Assembly: GCA_038206235.1 (NCBI GenBank)
Contig: JBBRBB010000009.1
Location: 1 to 64,000 of the forward strand
Length of the DNA: 64,000 nucleotides
Source: JBBRBB01 sp038206235
GTDB taxonomy: Bacteria; Bacteroidota; Bacteroidia; Chitinophagales; Chitinophagaceae
Reading direction: 5' to 3'
A program made the position numbers and the translations under genes. The notes beneath the pieces are model-generated. The model was not told where the DNA came from. It searched no databases and worked only from the letters and a program-made list of their open reading frames with translations. This document shows positions 45,013 through 53,975 of this stretch, piece by piece. Position 1 is the stretch's first letter, and every line of letters begins with the position of its first letter.

Positions 45013-45435
45013 TTAAGTTAAATGAAAAAGCCAATTATGTTTTCATAATAAAATTATGCAATAAAATCTGTGGATGAGCTAATGCTTGGACCAAAGAATC
45101 AACGCATCGCCCCTTACAGGGAACAGGATAATACCGAAGAGGCACTATCCTTTTTTGACCTACTGGTGCGATATAGTCATGAATACAGACATACAACCTT
45201 TTACATTTCTTCACGCTATTGATGCACTCTTTCGCTCTGCATGTATTCATCGAATTCCATGAGCCTTCTTCATTGCAGAGTCTTCATCTATAGGCTTCTG
45301 CAGCAGAGCATAAAACTCTGCGTAAATAAAGAGGAAATATTCGAGGAAGGAAGCTTTATGTCATCAAATAATTTTTGAAAAATTATGTGATGCTATTCAA
45401 CCTGCAACTGCTTTCGAATAATATAACAATGAAAT
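45013..45435. other. intergenic with an ABC-F tail remnant
   Basis: No intact gene is seen. The only recognisable part is a 60-bp duplicate of the 3' end of the downstream ABC-F gene (next entry). A plus-strand frame of about 50 codons before it (around 45060-45224) reads like protein but matches nothing known to me. Confidence 0.45.
45204..45266 (-). pseudogene. remnant copy of the ABC-F gene 3' end
   Basis: On the minus strand this encodes MEFDEYMQSERVHQ, a stop, then REEM, almost identical to the C-terminus of the ABC-F protein at 46079-47722 (LMEFDEYMQNERVHQLREEM). Only about 63 bases are shared. This indicates that a second ABC-F gene, or a partial duplication, once lay here and was mostly deleted. 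Confidence 0.7.
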
Positions 45436-45873
45436 ATGAGTGAGCTTCAAATCGAAAATCCAACACAAACAATCTCACACGACATATCGTGGATGCAGCT
45501 TAAAGAGAATATCATACAAGTTATTTCTACTTTTCCAAAAGAATATACCGTTGTTAAGGATGATATTGATAATGACAAAATAATCTTGCTTAATATTCCA
45601 ATTAATCAAGAAGGTAAAGCAATTGCTAATGACAAAATAATTTATATTACTAAAGACAAAATAGATGAAAATAAAACAACAGTCAAAATTGAAATTACAA
45701 ATGAGGATAATAAAATTTCTTCTTACAGAGAATTAGAACGAGATAAAAAATCTTTGAATGTTTTTGTAATACTTCTTAAAAAAGCAATAGATAAGACGCT
45801 TGGAAAAACTGTCGCTAATCTAAACAAACAACTCAAACCTAAAGTTGACCAGTACAGGTTGTTGTTCAAATAA
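45436..45873 (+). CDS. hypothetical protein, 145 aa
   Basis: Small soluble Lys/Ile/Asp-rich protein. No signal peptide, membrane helix or known domain was recognised. The predicted order is a helix, several beta strands (KIILLNIPIN, KTTVKIEITNE) and a C-terminal helix. It is more A/T-rich than its neighbours, consistent with transfer or a fast-evolving lineage-specific gene. Its start was chosen as the ATG at 45436. Confidence 0.55.
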   Translation: MSELQIENPTQTISHDISWMQLKENIIQVISTFPKEYTVVKDDIDNDKIILLNIPINQEGKAIANDKIIYITKDKIDENKTTVKIEITNEDNKISSYRELERDKKSLNVFVILLKKAIDKTLGKTVANLNKQLKPKVDQYRLLFK

Positions 45874-46078
45874 CACTTTTAATTGTTGCTTTATATGCAA
45901 TATTTTATGCTTTAAAAGTATTAATGCAATGACAAATTAGAATATGTAATAGCTGCTAATAACATGCATATTCAGTTAAAGGGCTTGATGGATCTGCCAT
46001 AAAAACAAAAAGTACAAGTGAGTGACACAACAGGCGATGCCATGAAATATTGTAGCTGGGTATCATAAAAATTCCATA
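45874..46078. other. intergenic, nothing recognised
   Basis: About 200 A/T-rich bases between the hypothetical protein and the convergent ABC-F gene. No hairpin with a strong stem was found. Confidence 0.4.
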
Positions 46079-47722
46079 TCAACTCATTACCTCACTCGCC
46101 TCATACATCTCTTCACGCAATTGATGCACTCTTTCGTTTTGCATGTATTCGTCAAATTCCATCAGCCTGTCAATAGTGCCGTTGGGAGTAAGCTCAATAA
46201 CACGATTGGCAACAGTTTGCATAAAAGTGTGGTCATGTGATGTAGTGAGCACAATGCCGGGAAAGCTGATGCAGCCTTCGTTGAAACTCTGTATGCTTTC
46301 AAGGTCGAGATGATTGGTGGGCTGGTCTAATATAATGAGGTTGGGATTTTGCAGCATCATGCGGCTAATCATGCAGCGCACTTTTTCGCCGCCGCTGAGC
46401 ACATTTGTTTTCTTGAACACATCATCACCGCTGAATAACATCTTTCCTAAAAAGCCACGAAGAAAAGGTTCATCGGCATCGGTGATATGCGGCGGAACAA
46501 ATTGCCGCAGCCATTCCATGAGCGTTAATTTGTCTGTGAAGAATTCTGCGTTCTCTAATGGCAGGTAAGCTTTCGTGATAGTTGTGCCCCATTCGAATTT
46601 ACCTGTGTCTGCTGTGTTGTTGCCGTTTATGATTTCAAAAAAAGTTGTAACAGCAAGCGGGTCTTTGCTAAGGAGTGCAATCTTTTCTCCTTTGTGTATG
46701 CTGAATGAAACATTACTGAAGAGTTGCCTGCCCTCAATGCTCTTGCTTACATTCTCTACATTGAGAATTTGATTTCCTGCCTCACGCAGCGGTTGAAAAA
46801 TGATGCCGGGATATTTGCGGTTGCTGGGTTCAATATCTTCGATGGTTAATTTTTCCAATGCCTTTTTTCGTGCAGTAGCCTGGCGGCTCTTGGATGCATT
46901 GGCAGAGAAGCGTGCAATGAAATCGAGTAATGCCTGGCGCTTGTCTTCTGTCTTTTTATTGCGGTCGCCTAACTGGCGGCTCATAAGTTGAGAGCTTTCG
47001 TACCAGAATGTGTAGTTGCCGGTGAAGATTTTTATTTTACGCTTGTCAACATCAGCAACGTGAGTGCATACGCCATCGAGAAAATGACGGTCGTGACTTA
47101 CAACAAGAACAATGTTCTCATAATCGGCGAGAAAGTTTTCGAGCCATCCGATGGTTTCAATGTCGAGTCCGTTAGTAGGCTCATCCATTAATAGAATATC
47201 AGGATTTCCAAATAATGCCTGTGCAAGCAACACACGCACTTTCATGTTGCCCGGAATATCTTTTACCAAATTCTGGTGATACATTTCTGGGATGCCTAAG
47301 TCGCTCAACAGGCTGCCTGCTTTGCTCTCTGCTTCATAGCCGCCTATTTCTCCGAACTCACTTTCCAGTTCCCCTGCACGCATGCCATCATCTTCGCTGA
47401 AATCTGCTTTGGCGTAGATTCTTTCACGCTCATGCATTAAATCCCACAAATGTTTATGACCCATAAGCACAGTATTGAGCACTGTGCAATCATCAAATTC
47501 AAAATGATTTTGCTTTAGCACCGCCATGCGTTCGCCGGGAGTAATTTCAACAGTGCCTTTATTGGGTTCAATTTCTCCACTGAGGATTTTTAGAAAAGTA
47601 GATTTGCCGGCACCATTAGCGCCGATGATTCCATAGCAATTACCTTTGACGAAATTGAGATTCACTTCATCGAAGAGAACACGTTTGCCGTAAGCGAGGG
47701 TTATATTTTTAGCTGAGATCAA
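46079..47722 (-). CDS. ABC-F family ATPase (YbiT-like)
   Basis: 547-residue soluble protein with two ABC ATPase domains and no membrane segments, as in the translation factors of the ABC-F family. First domain: Walker A GANGAGKST, a Walker B in ILLMDEPTNGLD and VSHDRHFLDGVC. The inter-domain linker contains KSRQATARKKALEKL. Second domain: a degenerate Walker A region, LSGGEKVRCMISRMML signature and LIILDQPTNHLDLESI. The order and the degenerate second P-loop suggest the YbiT subgroup. It probably binds the ribosomal E site. A TACTTTTG -7 box precedes the start. Confidence 0.9.
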   Translation of the reverse strand: MISAKNITLAYGKRVLFDEVNLNFVKGNCYGIIGANGAGKSTFLKILSGEIEPNKGTVEITPGERMAVLKQNHFEFDDCTVLNTVLMGHKHLWDLMHERERIYAKADFSEDDGMRAGELESEFGEIGGYEAESKAGSLLSDLGIPEMYHQNLVKDIPGNMKVRVLLAQALFGNPDILLMDEPTNGLDIETIGWLENFLADYENIVLVVSHDRHFLDGVCTHVADVDKRKIKIFTGNYTFWYESSQLMSRQLGDRNKKTEDKRQALLDFIARFSANASKSRQATARKKALEKLTIEDIEPSNRKYPGIIFQPLREAGNQILNVENVSKSIEGRQLFSNVSFSIHKGEKIALLSKDPLAVTTFFEIINGNNTADTGKFEWGTTITKAYLPLENAEFFTDKLTLMEWLRQFVPPHITDADEPFLRGFLGKMLFSGDDVFKKTNVLSGGEKVRCMISRMMLQNPNLIILDQPTNHLDLESIQSFNEGCISFPGIVLTTSHDHTFMQTVANRVIELTPNGTIDRLMEFDEYMQNERVHQLREEMYEASEVMS

Positions 47723-47742
47723 TGTGTAAATTTTTAGAGGCG

Positions 47743-47750
47743 CAAAAGTA
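47743..47750 (-). promoter_or_regulatory. -7 promoter box of the ABC-F gene (TACTTTTG)
   Basis: TACTTTTG on the minus strand matches TAnnTTTG and lies 20 bases before the ATG. The same TACTTTTGCGC block precedes tRNA-Met. Confidence 0.55.
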
Positions 47751-47755
47751 GGAAT

Positions 47756-47795
47756 CGTTTCTCGTTTCTATTTTTTCGTTTCTCGTTTTTTTGAA
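47756..47795. repeat. CGTTTCTCG/CGTTTCTAT repeat run
   Basis: Three copies of CGTTTCT[CA] followed by T-rich sequence are related to the runs at 9382 and 34650 but lack the hairpin. It lies upstream of the ABC-F promoter box. Confidence 0.5.
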
Positions 47796-47906
47796 ATTTG
47801 ACGCCAGATAATTGTTAAGAAGCTTTATTGATAATAAGTGCCAGACACTTTGCGTGTGTTCAAACACAGTAAAATCTTATCTTCACTCTGAAAATAAGAA
47901 CCACCA

Positions 47907-48464
47907 ATGACTGCGCCCTCACCACCTAAACAAGTAAAATACCTGCGAATTACCTTCTGGTTCTTCTTTCTGTGTACTATTGCGTTCATTTTATTTTCAC
48001 ATCAATATTTATTACCGCTTGAATCAGGAGATGTTGTAAAGCTTGAAATGGCAAAAACAAAAGATGCTGCAGCCAGCATTATTCAGGAATGGAAAGCAAC
48101 CGGAAAGTATGAAATTGGGGTTGAAAGCATTACTGTTGATTATATTCTTATAGTGCTTTACACATTGTGTATCGCAATTGGCTGCAGATTTTTTTCATTG
48201 CGTACAAACAATGCAACACTAATGAAATCAGGAATATTTTTTTCATATTTAATTTTCCTCGCTGCTGTTTGTAATGTAATTGAAAATGTTTCAATGGCGA
48301 AAACATTAGCAGGAAATATAACAGAAGGAACAGTTTTTCTTGCTTATGCGATGGCAGGAATAAAATTTACTACCATTATTATCTGTTTAATATTTTTGGT
48401 GGCCTGTTTTCTTATATGGCTGATGGGTAAATATCAAAAAATTTCGCAGAGAAGAAAAAGATAG
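47907..48464 (+). CDS. hypothetical integral membrane protein, 185 aa
   Basis: Four predicted membrane helices (about 14-33, 78-96, 106-125 and 140-172), with a long loop of about 40 residues between the first two. The C-terminus is basic (KYQKISQRRKR) and should be cytoplasmic. No family was recognised. It converges on the cobalamin adenosyltransferase gene with two bases between stop codons. Confidence 0.65.
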   Translation: MTAPSPPKQVKYLRITFWFFFLCTIAFILFSHQYLLPLESGDVVKLEMAKTKDAAASIIQEWKATGKYEIGVESITVDYILIVLYTLCIAIGCRFFSLRTNNATLMKSGIFFSYLIFLAAVCNVIENVSMAKTLAGNITEGTVFLAYAMAGIKFTTIIICLIFLVACFLIWLMGKYQKISQRRKR

Positions 48465-48466
48465 AA

Positions 48467-49027
48467 TTACATTCTCGCTTTCCAGGCAACTTCTGCAACG
48501 CCTGATCTGTATGCAATATATCTTGCAAGCACAAATAAATAATCACTTAAACGGTTGAGATATTTAATTACAAGCGGCTCTACAAACATTTCCTGCTGCT
48601 GCATGTTTACACAATTTCTTTCTGCACGGCGGCAAACGCAGCGTGCAACATGTGTTGCTGATATGGGCAAGCTTCCGCCGGGCAAAATAAAGTTTTTCAT
48701 TGCGGGTAGCGCTGCAGTCATTGTGTCTATTTCTTTTTCGAGAAAGTGAACATCTGATTCTTTCAGGTCGGGGAGTTTCATTAAAGGTTCTTTATCTGGG
48801 TCGCAGGCAAGTGAAGAGCCAATGGTGAAAAGTCTGTCCTGTATTTCTTTTAAATTATTTTTTATGTTTTCATCGGTTAAATAATCGCTAACCATTCCAA
48901 TAAATGAATTCAGTTCATCAATCGTTCCATAACTTTCAATACGGATATGACTCTTAGGAACTTTCGTGCCGCCAATGAGTGAGGTTTTACCTGCATCTCC
49001 TGTTTTGGTGTAAATTTTTTTTGACAT
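48467..49027 (-). CDS. cob(I)yrinic acid a,c-diamide adenosyltransferase (PduO/ATR type)
   Basis: About 186 residues from the ATG at 49027 (MSKKIYTKTGD); the three-codon longer frame starts in a hairpin and is rejected. The PduO-type ATR motifs are intact: YTKTGDAGKTSLIGG, RIESYGTIDELNSFIG, and FILPGGSLPISATHVARCVCRRAER. It transfers the adenosyl group of ATP to cob(I)alamin, giving coenzyme B12. It is the last gene of gatC - LolD-type ATPase - ATR on the minus strand. Confidence 0.92.
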   Translation of the reverse strand: MSKKIYTKTGDAGKTSLIGGTKVPKSHIRIESYGTIDELNSFIGMVSDYLTDENIKNNLKEIQDRLFTIGSSLACDPDKEPLMKLPDLKESDVHFLEKEIDTMTAALPAMKNFILPGGSLPISATHVARCVCRRAERNCVNMQQQEMFVEPLVIKYLNRLSDYLFVLARYIAYRSGVAEVAWKARM

Positions 49028-49053
49028 AACCCCCAACCCCTAAAGGGGCTTTT

Positions 49054-49758
49054 TTAATGACTCATTACCATCGCTTCTCTTTTGGCATCAGACTCTACCA
49101 TTCCATCTCTAAGCCGCACAACTCGTTTTGCATATTTGGCAATGTCTTCTTCATGCGTTACCAACACAACGGTATTGCCTGATGATTGTATTTGACTGAA
49201 TACTTCCATCACCTCAACAGATGTTTTCGTGTCGAGATTTCCTGTGGGCTCATCTGCCAATAAAATGGAAGGATTATTTACCAGCGCTCTTGCAATGGCT
49301 ACACGCTGAATTTGTCCGCCGCTCATTTCGTTGGGTTTGTGATGGCTTCTGTCCTGCAAACCAACTTTCGTTAGAGCTTCCATAGCTCTTTCCATTCTCT
49401 CTTTTTTTTGCGTGCCTGAATAGATAAGCGGCAATGCAACATTTTCGGCTGCAGTAAGCCTTGGCAACAGATTGAATTGTTGAAACACAAAACCGATTTC
49501 ATGATTTCTCACTTCTGCTAAATCATCGTCGGGCATTTTGCTTACATCTTTATCGTTTAAAATATAAGTACCCGAAGATGGTGTATCGAGACAGCCAATA
49601 ATATTCATCAGTGTGCTTTTGCCGCTGCCGCTGGGACCCATCAATGCTACGTATTCGTTCTTATAAATATCAAGTGTAATTCCCGAAAGCACTTCCAACG
49701 CATTGCCGCCCATGAAATAACTTTTACTAATATTTTCAAGATGAATTATGGGAGACAT
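49054..49758 (-). CDS. ABC transporter ATPase, LolD/MacB type
   Basis: 234-residue ATPase with Walker A GPSGSGKST, the Q-loop region VFQQFNLLPRLTA, signature MSGGQIQRVAIARAL and Walker B ILLADEPTGNLD. The family energises MacB-type efflux or LolCDE lipoprotein release; the membrane partner (FtsX-like permease) is not adjacent, so the choice is open. It lies 26 bases upstream of the adenosyltransferase start and 38 bases downstream of gatC, which suggests an operon. Confidence 0.9.
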   Translation of the reverse strand: MSPIIHLENISKSYFMGGNALEVLSGITLDIYKNEYVALMGPSGSGKSTLMNIIGCLDTPSSGTYILNDKDVSKMPDDDLAEVRNHEIGFVFQQFNLLPRLTAAENVALPLIYSGTQKKERMERAMEALTKVGLQDRSHHKPNEMSGGQIQRVAIARALVNNPSILLADEPTGNLDTKTSVEVMEVFSQIQSSGNTVVLVTHEEDIAKYAKRVVRLRDGMVESDAKREAMVMSH

Positions 49759-49796
49759 GGTTAAGTTGAATGGTTAAATTGTTGAATTGTTGAGTT

Positions 49797-50087
49797 CTAT
49801 TTTTTAATTACTTTCGGAACTTTAAAAAATACTCCATCTGTATTTGGCGCATTTAGCAATGCTTCTTCACGGCTTATAGAACCCGTAACTTCACCCTCTC
49901 TCAGTACATTCAGAGCGTTGCTTATATGCATGGTTGGCTCAATGCCAGTTGTATCAACTTCTTTCAGCTTCTCTACAAAAGTTATCATACGCTCAAGGTC
50001 TTGCTTTATTTCTGCTTTTTCATCTTCACTAAAGCTAAGCATGGAAAGATGGGCAAGGTGCTCAATGAGTTCATCAGTCACTTTCAT
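49797..50087 (-). CDS. gatC: Asp/Glu-tRNA amidotransferase subunit C
   Basis: 96-residue GatC, the small subunit of the GatCAB enzyme that converts Glu-tRNA(Gln) and Asp-tRNA(Asn) to the amide forms. The pattern LAHLSMLSFSEDEKAEIKQDLERMITFVEKLKEVDTTGIEP and the late REGEVTGSISREEALLNAP block are diagnostic. gatA and gatB are elsewhere. A TATTTTTG -7-like box (50093-50100) sits right before the start, implying a very short leader. Confidence 0.92.
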   Translation of the reverse strand: MKVTDELIEHLAHLSMLSFSEDEKAEIKQDLERMITFVEKLKEVDTTGIEPTMHISNALNVLREGEVTGSISREEALLNAPNTDGVFFKVPKVIKK

Positions 50088-50241
50088 GAAAACAAAAATA
50101 AATCTTCAAACTCATTTTATCTGCAAAAATGTAGCAACGGCAACGGTATGAGATTTACCCTTGCAAGTTTTATTAAGATATGTGTGCATAAAAAAAATAA
50201 AAATGGAGGGAAAGTAATTTATATTGCACCTAAGTTCCAAT

Positions 50242-51627
50242 ATGCAACAGAAACCTATTCATATTTTCGTTGTTGATGACGATGCTATGTACAGTTCGGT
50301 ACTGGCACATTTTCTCTCACTGAATCCGGATTATTCCATTAAAAAATTCAATGTTGCCAAAGACCTTTTGGCATGCTTGTATGAAAAGCCGGATATAGTA
50401 ACTCTCGATTACAAAATGCCCGACACCACGGGGGAACATTTACTGCAGCAGATAAAAGAACAAAGTCCGGGCACAAAAGTGATTATTATTTCGGGGCAGG
50501 AAGATATAAAGGTTGCCATCAATCTTTTTAAAAAAGGCGCTTATGATTATATTGTAAAAGACCATGATACCCAACAGCGACTTTGGTTATGCGTACAGCA
50601 TTTGCGTGAAACCTTATCACTTGAAAAAGAAGTTGAAATTCTAAAGCAGGAGGTAGAAAAAAAATATGATTTTCAAAAAGCTATTATTGGCAACAGCCTT
50701 TCCATAAAAGAAGTTTTTGGTCTTATGAGCAAAGCTGCTACCACCAATATTACAATATCTATTACAGGAGAAACCGGAACGGGCAAAGACCTGGTTGCAA
50801 AATCAATTCATTTTAATTCTACGAGAAAAAAATATCCTTTCGTTGCAGTAAACGTAGCAGCCATACCCAGAGAATTGCTGGAGAGTGAATTATTCGGTCA
50901 TGAAAAAGGTGCATTTACCGGTGCCGCAGCACGGCGCATTGGTAAGTTTGAAGAAGCTCATAAAGGAACTTTGTTTTTAGATGAAATTGGTGAAATGGAT
51001 ATTAACATGCAGGCAAAATTGCTGCGTGTATTGCAGGAAAAAGAAGTAACACGCGTAGGCAGCAATGAAATAATTAAAATGGATGTAAGAATCATTGTAG
51101 CTACACACCGCAACCTGCCCGAACAGGTGAAAAAAGGAAACTTCAGGGAAGACCTGTATTATCGCCTGCTTGGTTTGCGCATTCATTTACCTCCATTAAA
51201 AGAAAGAGGAAATGATATTTTACTGATTGCAAAATTTTTTATTGACGAGTTTTGCGCTGAAAACAACTTAGGCAAAAAAAATTTATCGGTTGATGCCAGG
51301 AAAAAATTGATGCTGTATGCATATCCCGGAAATGTAAGAGAATTGAAGTCTGTTGTTGAGCTGGCCTGTGTAATGACGGATGGTGAAGAAATACAGCATG
51401 ACCATATACAGCTTACAGGCCAGAGTAACGGATTAGTGCCTGATAATACAGATAATCTTTCACTGAAGCAATATTCGCTGCAGTTGATACAGCATTATCT
51501 TAATCATCATAATAATGATATAACAGAGGTGTCAAAAAAACTGGATATAGGAAAATCAACAATTTACAGAATGATAAGCAACAATGAACTCATCCTGCAA
51601 AAAAAACAAAAAGCCCGTGAACAGTAA
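50242..51627 (+). CDS. sigma-54-dependent response regulator (NtrC family)
   Basis: 461-residue activator started at the ATG at 50242; the TTG six codons earlier is a weaker choice. The receiver domain has DDD at 12-14 and Asp56. AAA+ domain: Walker A GETGTGKD (176-183), GAFTGA (223-228) and LFLDEIGEMD. The Fis-type helix-turn-helix is at the C-terminus (DITEVSKKLDIGKSTIYRMI). Unlike the regulator at 13258, its GAFTGA loop is canonical. The last codons overlap an Hpt-domain gene, suggesting a phosphorelay. No kinase lies nearby. Confidence 0.93.
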   Translation: MQQKPIHIFVVDDDAMYSSVLAHFLSLNPDYSIKKFNVAKDLLACLYEKPDIVTLDYKMPDTTGEHLLQQIKEQSPGTKVIIISGQEDIKVAINLFKKGAYDYIVKDHDTQQRLWLCVQHLRETLSLEKEVEILKQEVEKKYDFQKAIIGNSLSIKEVFGLMSKAATTNITISITGETGTGKDLVAKSIHFNSTRKKYPFVAVNVAAIPRELLESELFGHEKGAFTGAAARRIGKFEEAHKGTLFLDEIGEMDINMQAKLLRVLQEKEVTRVGSNEIIKMDVRIIVATHRNLPEQVKKGNFREDLYYRLLGLRIHLPPLKERGNDILLIAKFFIDEFCAENNLGKKNLSVDARKKLMLYAYPGNVRELKSVVELACVMTDGEEIQHDHIQLTGQSNGLVPDNTDNLSLKQYSLQLIQHYLNHHNNDITEVSKKLDIGKSTIYRMISNNELILQKKQKAREQ

Positions 51628-51970
51628 AAAATTATACAGCTTACAAACACAGCAAACAGAAGAGGGTTTCGATGATGAATTTATAAAAGAGCTCGCAGGG
51701 TTATTTGTGCAGCATGTACCTGCGTTGTCATTGGAACTTGTGGAGGCCTGTAAAAATAAAAACTGGCAACAGGTATATTTTTGTGCGCACAAAATGAAGG
51801 CAAGTATAGATTTGCTGAATATTGAAGAAATAAAAGAAGTGATTCGTAAAATTTCACAGCAGGCAAAACAGGAATTGAATACAGAACAACTGCCGGCTCT
51901 TGCTGAACAGGTAAACACTGTTGTGAAGCAATGTGCAGAGCAATTGAAAGAAGATTTTAAAATTGAGTGA
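51584..51970 (+). CDS. histidine-phosphotransfer (Hpt) domain protein
   Basis: 128 residues if begun at the ATG at 51584 (44-base overlap with the regulator), or 117 from the GTG at 51617 (11-base overlap). The Hpt helix bundle is clear, with the phosphoaccepting His in CAHKMKASIDLL (about residue 68), preceded by FDDEFIKELAGLFVQHVPALSLELVEA. It would pass phosphate between a hybrid kinase and the overlapping NtrC-type regulator or another receiver. The overlap suggests translational coupling. Confidence 0.85.
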   Translation: MNSSCKKNKKPVNSKKLYSLQTQQTEEGFDDEFIKELAGLFVQHVPALSLELVEACKNKNWQQVYFCAHKMKASIDLLNIEEIKEVIRKISQQAKQELNTEQLPALAEQVNTVVKQCAEQLKEDFKIE

Positions 51971-52022
51971 GGATGTTTTTATCTACTAAATGTTTGAATT
52001 GCTATTAATCTTCTGTTTTCAT

Positions 52023-52034
52023 GCTTCATGAAGC
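52023..52034. repeat. 12-bp palindrome GCTTCATGAAGC
   Basis: Perfect self-complementary 12-mer between the convergent Hpt and AAA+ genes. It may serve as a weak bidirectional terminator; no strong T-run follows. Confidence 0.45.
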
Positions 52035-52049
52035 CAAAGAAAATATATT

Positions 52050-53939
52050 TCATGCATCAAACGGTTTACCTTCTTTAATCATTTCTCTTCTTATTCCTGC
52101 AATTACATCTTCCAAATAAAATTTCAGTTTGCTTGGGTCAGCCGGTTTATCAACAGTGCTATAATTATTTCCATTAAACAATACCTTTTTTTCATTTACC
52201 GGTTCATGCCTTTTCATCACGGCCTGTATAGAAGCAAAATGAATTATATTAATAATGTTGCCGCCTGTTAATTCATACTTCTTCACCTTGTTTGGAATAT
52301 CGTTGAAATCAGATTTTTCCGGGAAAGATTTTTTCCAGATTTCTCTGCGCTCATTCTCATTGGGAATAGTGAATTTTACAATGTCGTTGAATCGTCTTAT
52401 AAAAGCATCATCAATATTGTTCTTCATGTTAGTGGCAAGAATCACCAGCCCGTTAAAATCTTCAATGCGCTGCAGCAAATAAGAAACTTCCTGGTTGGCA
52501 TATTTATCATGCGCATCACGAACTCCGGTTCGCTTGCCGAATATGGCATCCGCCTCATCAAAAAATAATATCCAGTCTTTATCCTCTGCTCTTGCAAATA
52601 AGAGTTCCAGATTTTTTTCCGTTTCACCTATGTATTTTGAAACAACCATAGACAAATCAATTTTGTAAACATCTTTCCCGGTCTCATTTCCCAGCACATT
52701 AGCGGTAAGTGTTTTGCCCGTACCCGGAGGTCCATAAAAAAGTACCCTGAATCCTTTTCTCAAACGCTCCTGCTTATCCCAGTCTCTCATCAGTTCAGGA
52801 TTATTTTCAATCCAGTCACGCAAATTTTTATAATGCTTTCTTACCTCATCATTCATCACAATATCATTTGAAGTGAGCCTTGTTGTAATCTTCTTAGCAG
52901 GAAAGGTTGTACTGAAATGCGGCGGAGCGGCTGCGCCAAAAAGAAACATATCAATATAGTCAAGCGCCATAATAATTTTTCCGCTCATCACCGGCTCACC
53001 CTGTGATAATTCTTCGAGCCATAAAATTTTTTTCTTTGCGAAGTCTTTATCGCTCCAGAAGAGCTGTTCTATTTCCTTACGCCTTTTCAAGCTATCACCT
53101 GCCAAAAGAAAAACGGCTGTTTGACCTGTGGGTAAAAATCCCCGAAAGTTTTTTCCACGCACCCCTCCTATCTCAGGAAAATCGCCGGAAGCTTTTAATT
53201 TTTCCTGTATGGCAATATCGAATAATTCGGCATCTGCATGAGGCGCCAAACCAATTAACAACAAAGTAGCGGCATTTTGATTATTAGCAAGATTATGTTC
53301 TTTGATAAATTTTTTTACGGGCAAATTCCAATCTTCTATCGCAGGCATTCGCGGAATATTTTCACCTGAAGGATTGTTTAAGCGATAATCAATCAGGCTT
53401 TTTAAATATTCAAATTCAACAGGAATATTGGTTGATTTTACGGCAGGTTCGGTTTCAACTGTATTCATATTTTTGTCTATTAAAATTGTTTCTTCAATGA
53501 TAATCGTTTTCTCTGCTGAAATTGACTGTTCAATGGGATTGATGTTGTTGCTTACTGAAATTTTTTCTTCAGCAGGATTTACAGCATCAACTTCCGAAGC
53601 TCTTTCTTCTGCAAGATTAACGGCGTTACTTAGCGAAATTTTTTCTTCAACTATATTGATTTCATTGGTCTGAAGGGCTCCTTGCGCAAATGGCTGAATT
53701 GTTTGCTCCATTACATTTACATTCTCATTTATTGGGGTTAACTCCTCATCTTGATTGATAATGTTTTTTTGAGGAATTACTTGTACGGAAACATTTGCAG
53801 GAATTTGTTGCTCGTTTTGGGATTGTAACGCTTTTGAATTCGAAATTTTATATTTTGAAAACCTTGTATAAATGCCTTTGCTTCTCTTAATAACATTTCG
53901 CATTTGAGCATTCATAAATTTAAAGGGGGATATTTTCAT
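52050..53939 (-). CDS. AAA+ ATPase of the eCIS-associated type
   Basis: 629-residue ATPase. Residues 1-175 are low-complexity and probably disordered, with repeats of the type N-P-x-E-E/Q-x-I-S. A helical region spans about 175-375. The AAA+ core has Walker A GPPGTGKT at about 400-407, Walker B ILFFDEADAIFGKR near 460, sensor-1 LVILATN and FIRRFN as the arginine-finger region. Single AAA+ ATPases of this kind (Afp15-like) are a regular part of eCIS/Photorhabdus-virulence-cassette loci, where they are thought to aid assembly. It is the last gene of the minus-strand DUF4157 cluster. The eCIS role is inference from neighbours. Confidence 0.78.
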   Translation of the reverse strand: MKISPFKFMNAQMRNVIKRSKGIYTRFSKYKISNSKALQSQNEQQIPANVSVQVIPQKNIINQDEELTPINENVNVMEQTIQPFAQGALQTNEINIVEEKISLSNAVNLAEERASEVDAVNPAEEKISVSNNINPIEQSISAEKTIIIEETILIDKNMNTVETEPAVKSTNIPVEFEYLKSLIDYRLNNPSGENIPRMPAIEDWNLPVKKFIKEHNLANNQNAATLLLIGLAPHADAELFDIAIQEKLKASGDFPEIGGVRGKNFRGFLPTGQTAVFLLAGDSLKRRKEIEQLFWSDKDFAKKKILWLEELSQGEPVMSGKIIMALDYIDMFLFGAAAPPHFSTTFPAKKITTRLTSNDIVMNDEVRKHYKNLRDWIENNPELMRDWDKQERLRKGFRVLFYGPPGTGKTLTANVLGNETGKDVYKIDLSMVVSKYIGETEKNLELLFARAEDKDWILFFDEADAIFGKRTGVRDAHDKYANQEVSYLLQRIEDFNGLVILATNMKNNIDDAFIRRFNDIVKFTIPNENERREIWKKSFPEKSDFNDIPNKVKKYELTGGNIINIIHFASIQAVMKRHEPVNEKKVLFNGNNYSTVDKPADPSKLKFYLEDVIAGIRREMIKEGKPFDA

Positions 53940-53975
53940 ATATTCATTTTTAAAAAAGCAAAAAAAATATGAGTT

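Noticed and set aside
48467..49027. Cobalamin riboswitch upstream of the adenosyltransferase
   Set aside because: The gene is third in a tightly spaced operon and no room or B12-box-like sequence was seen.
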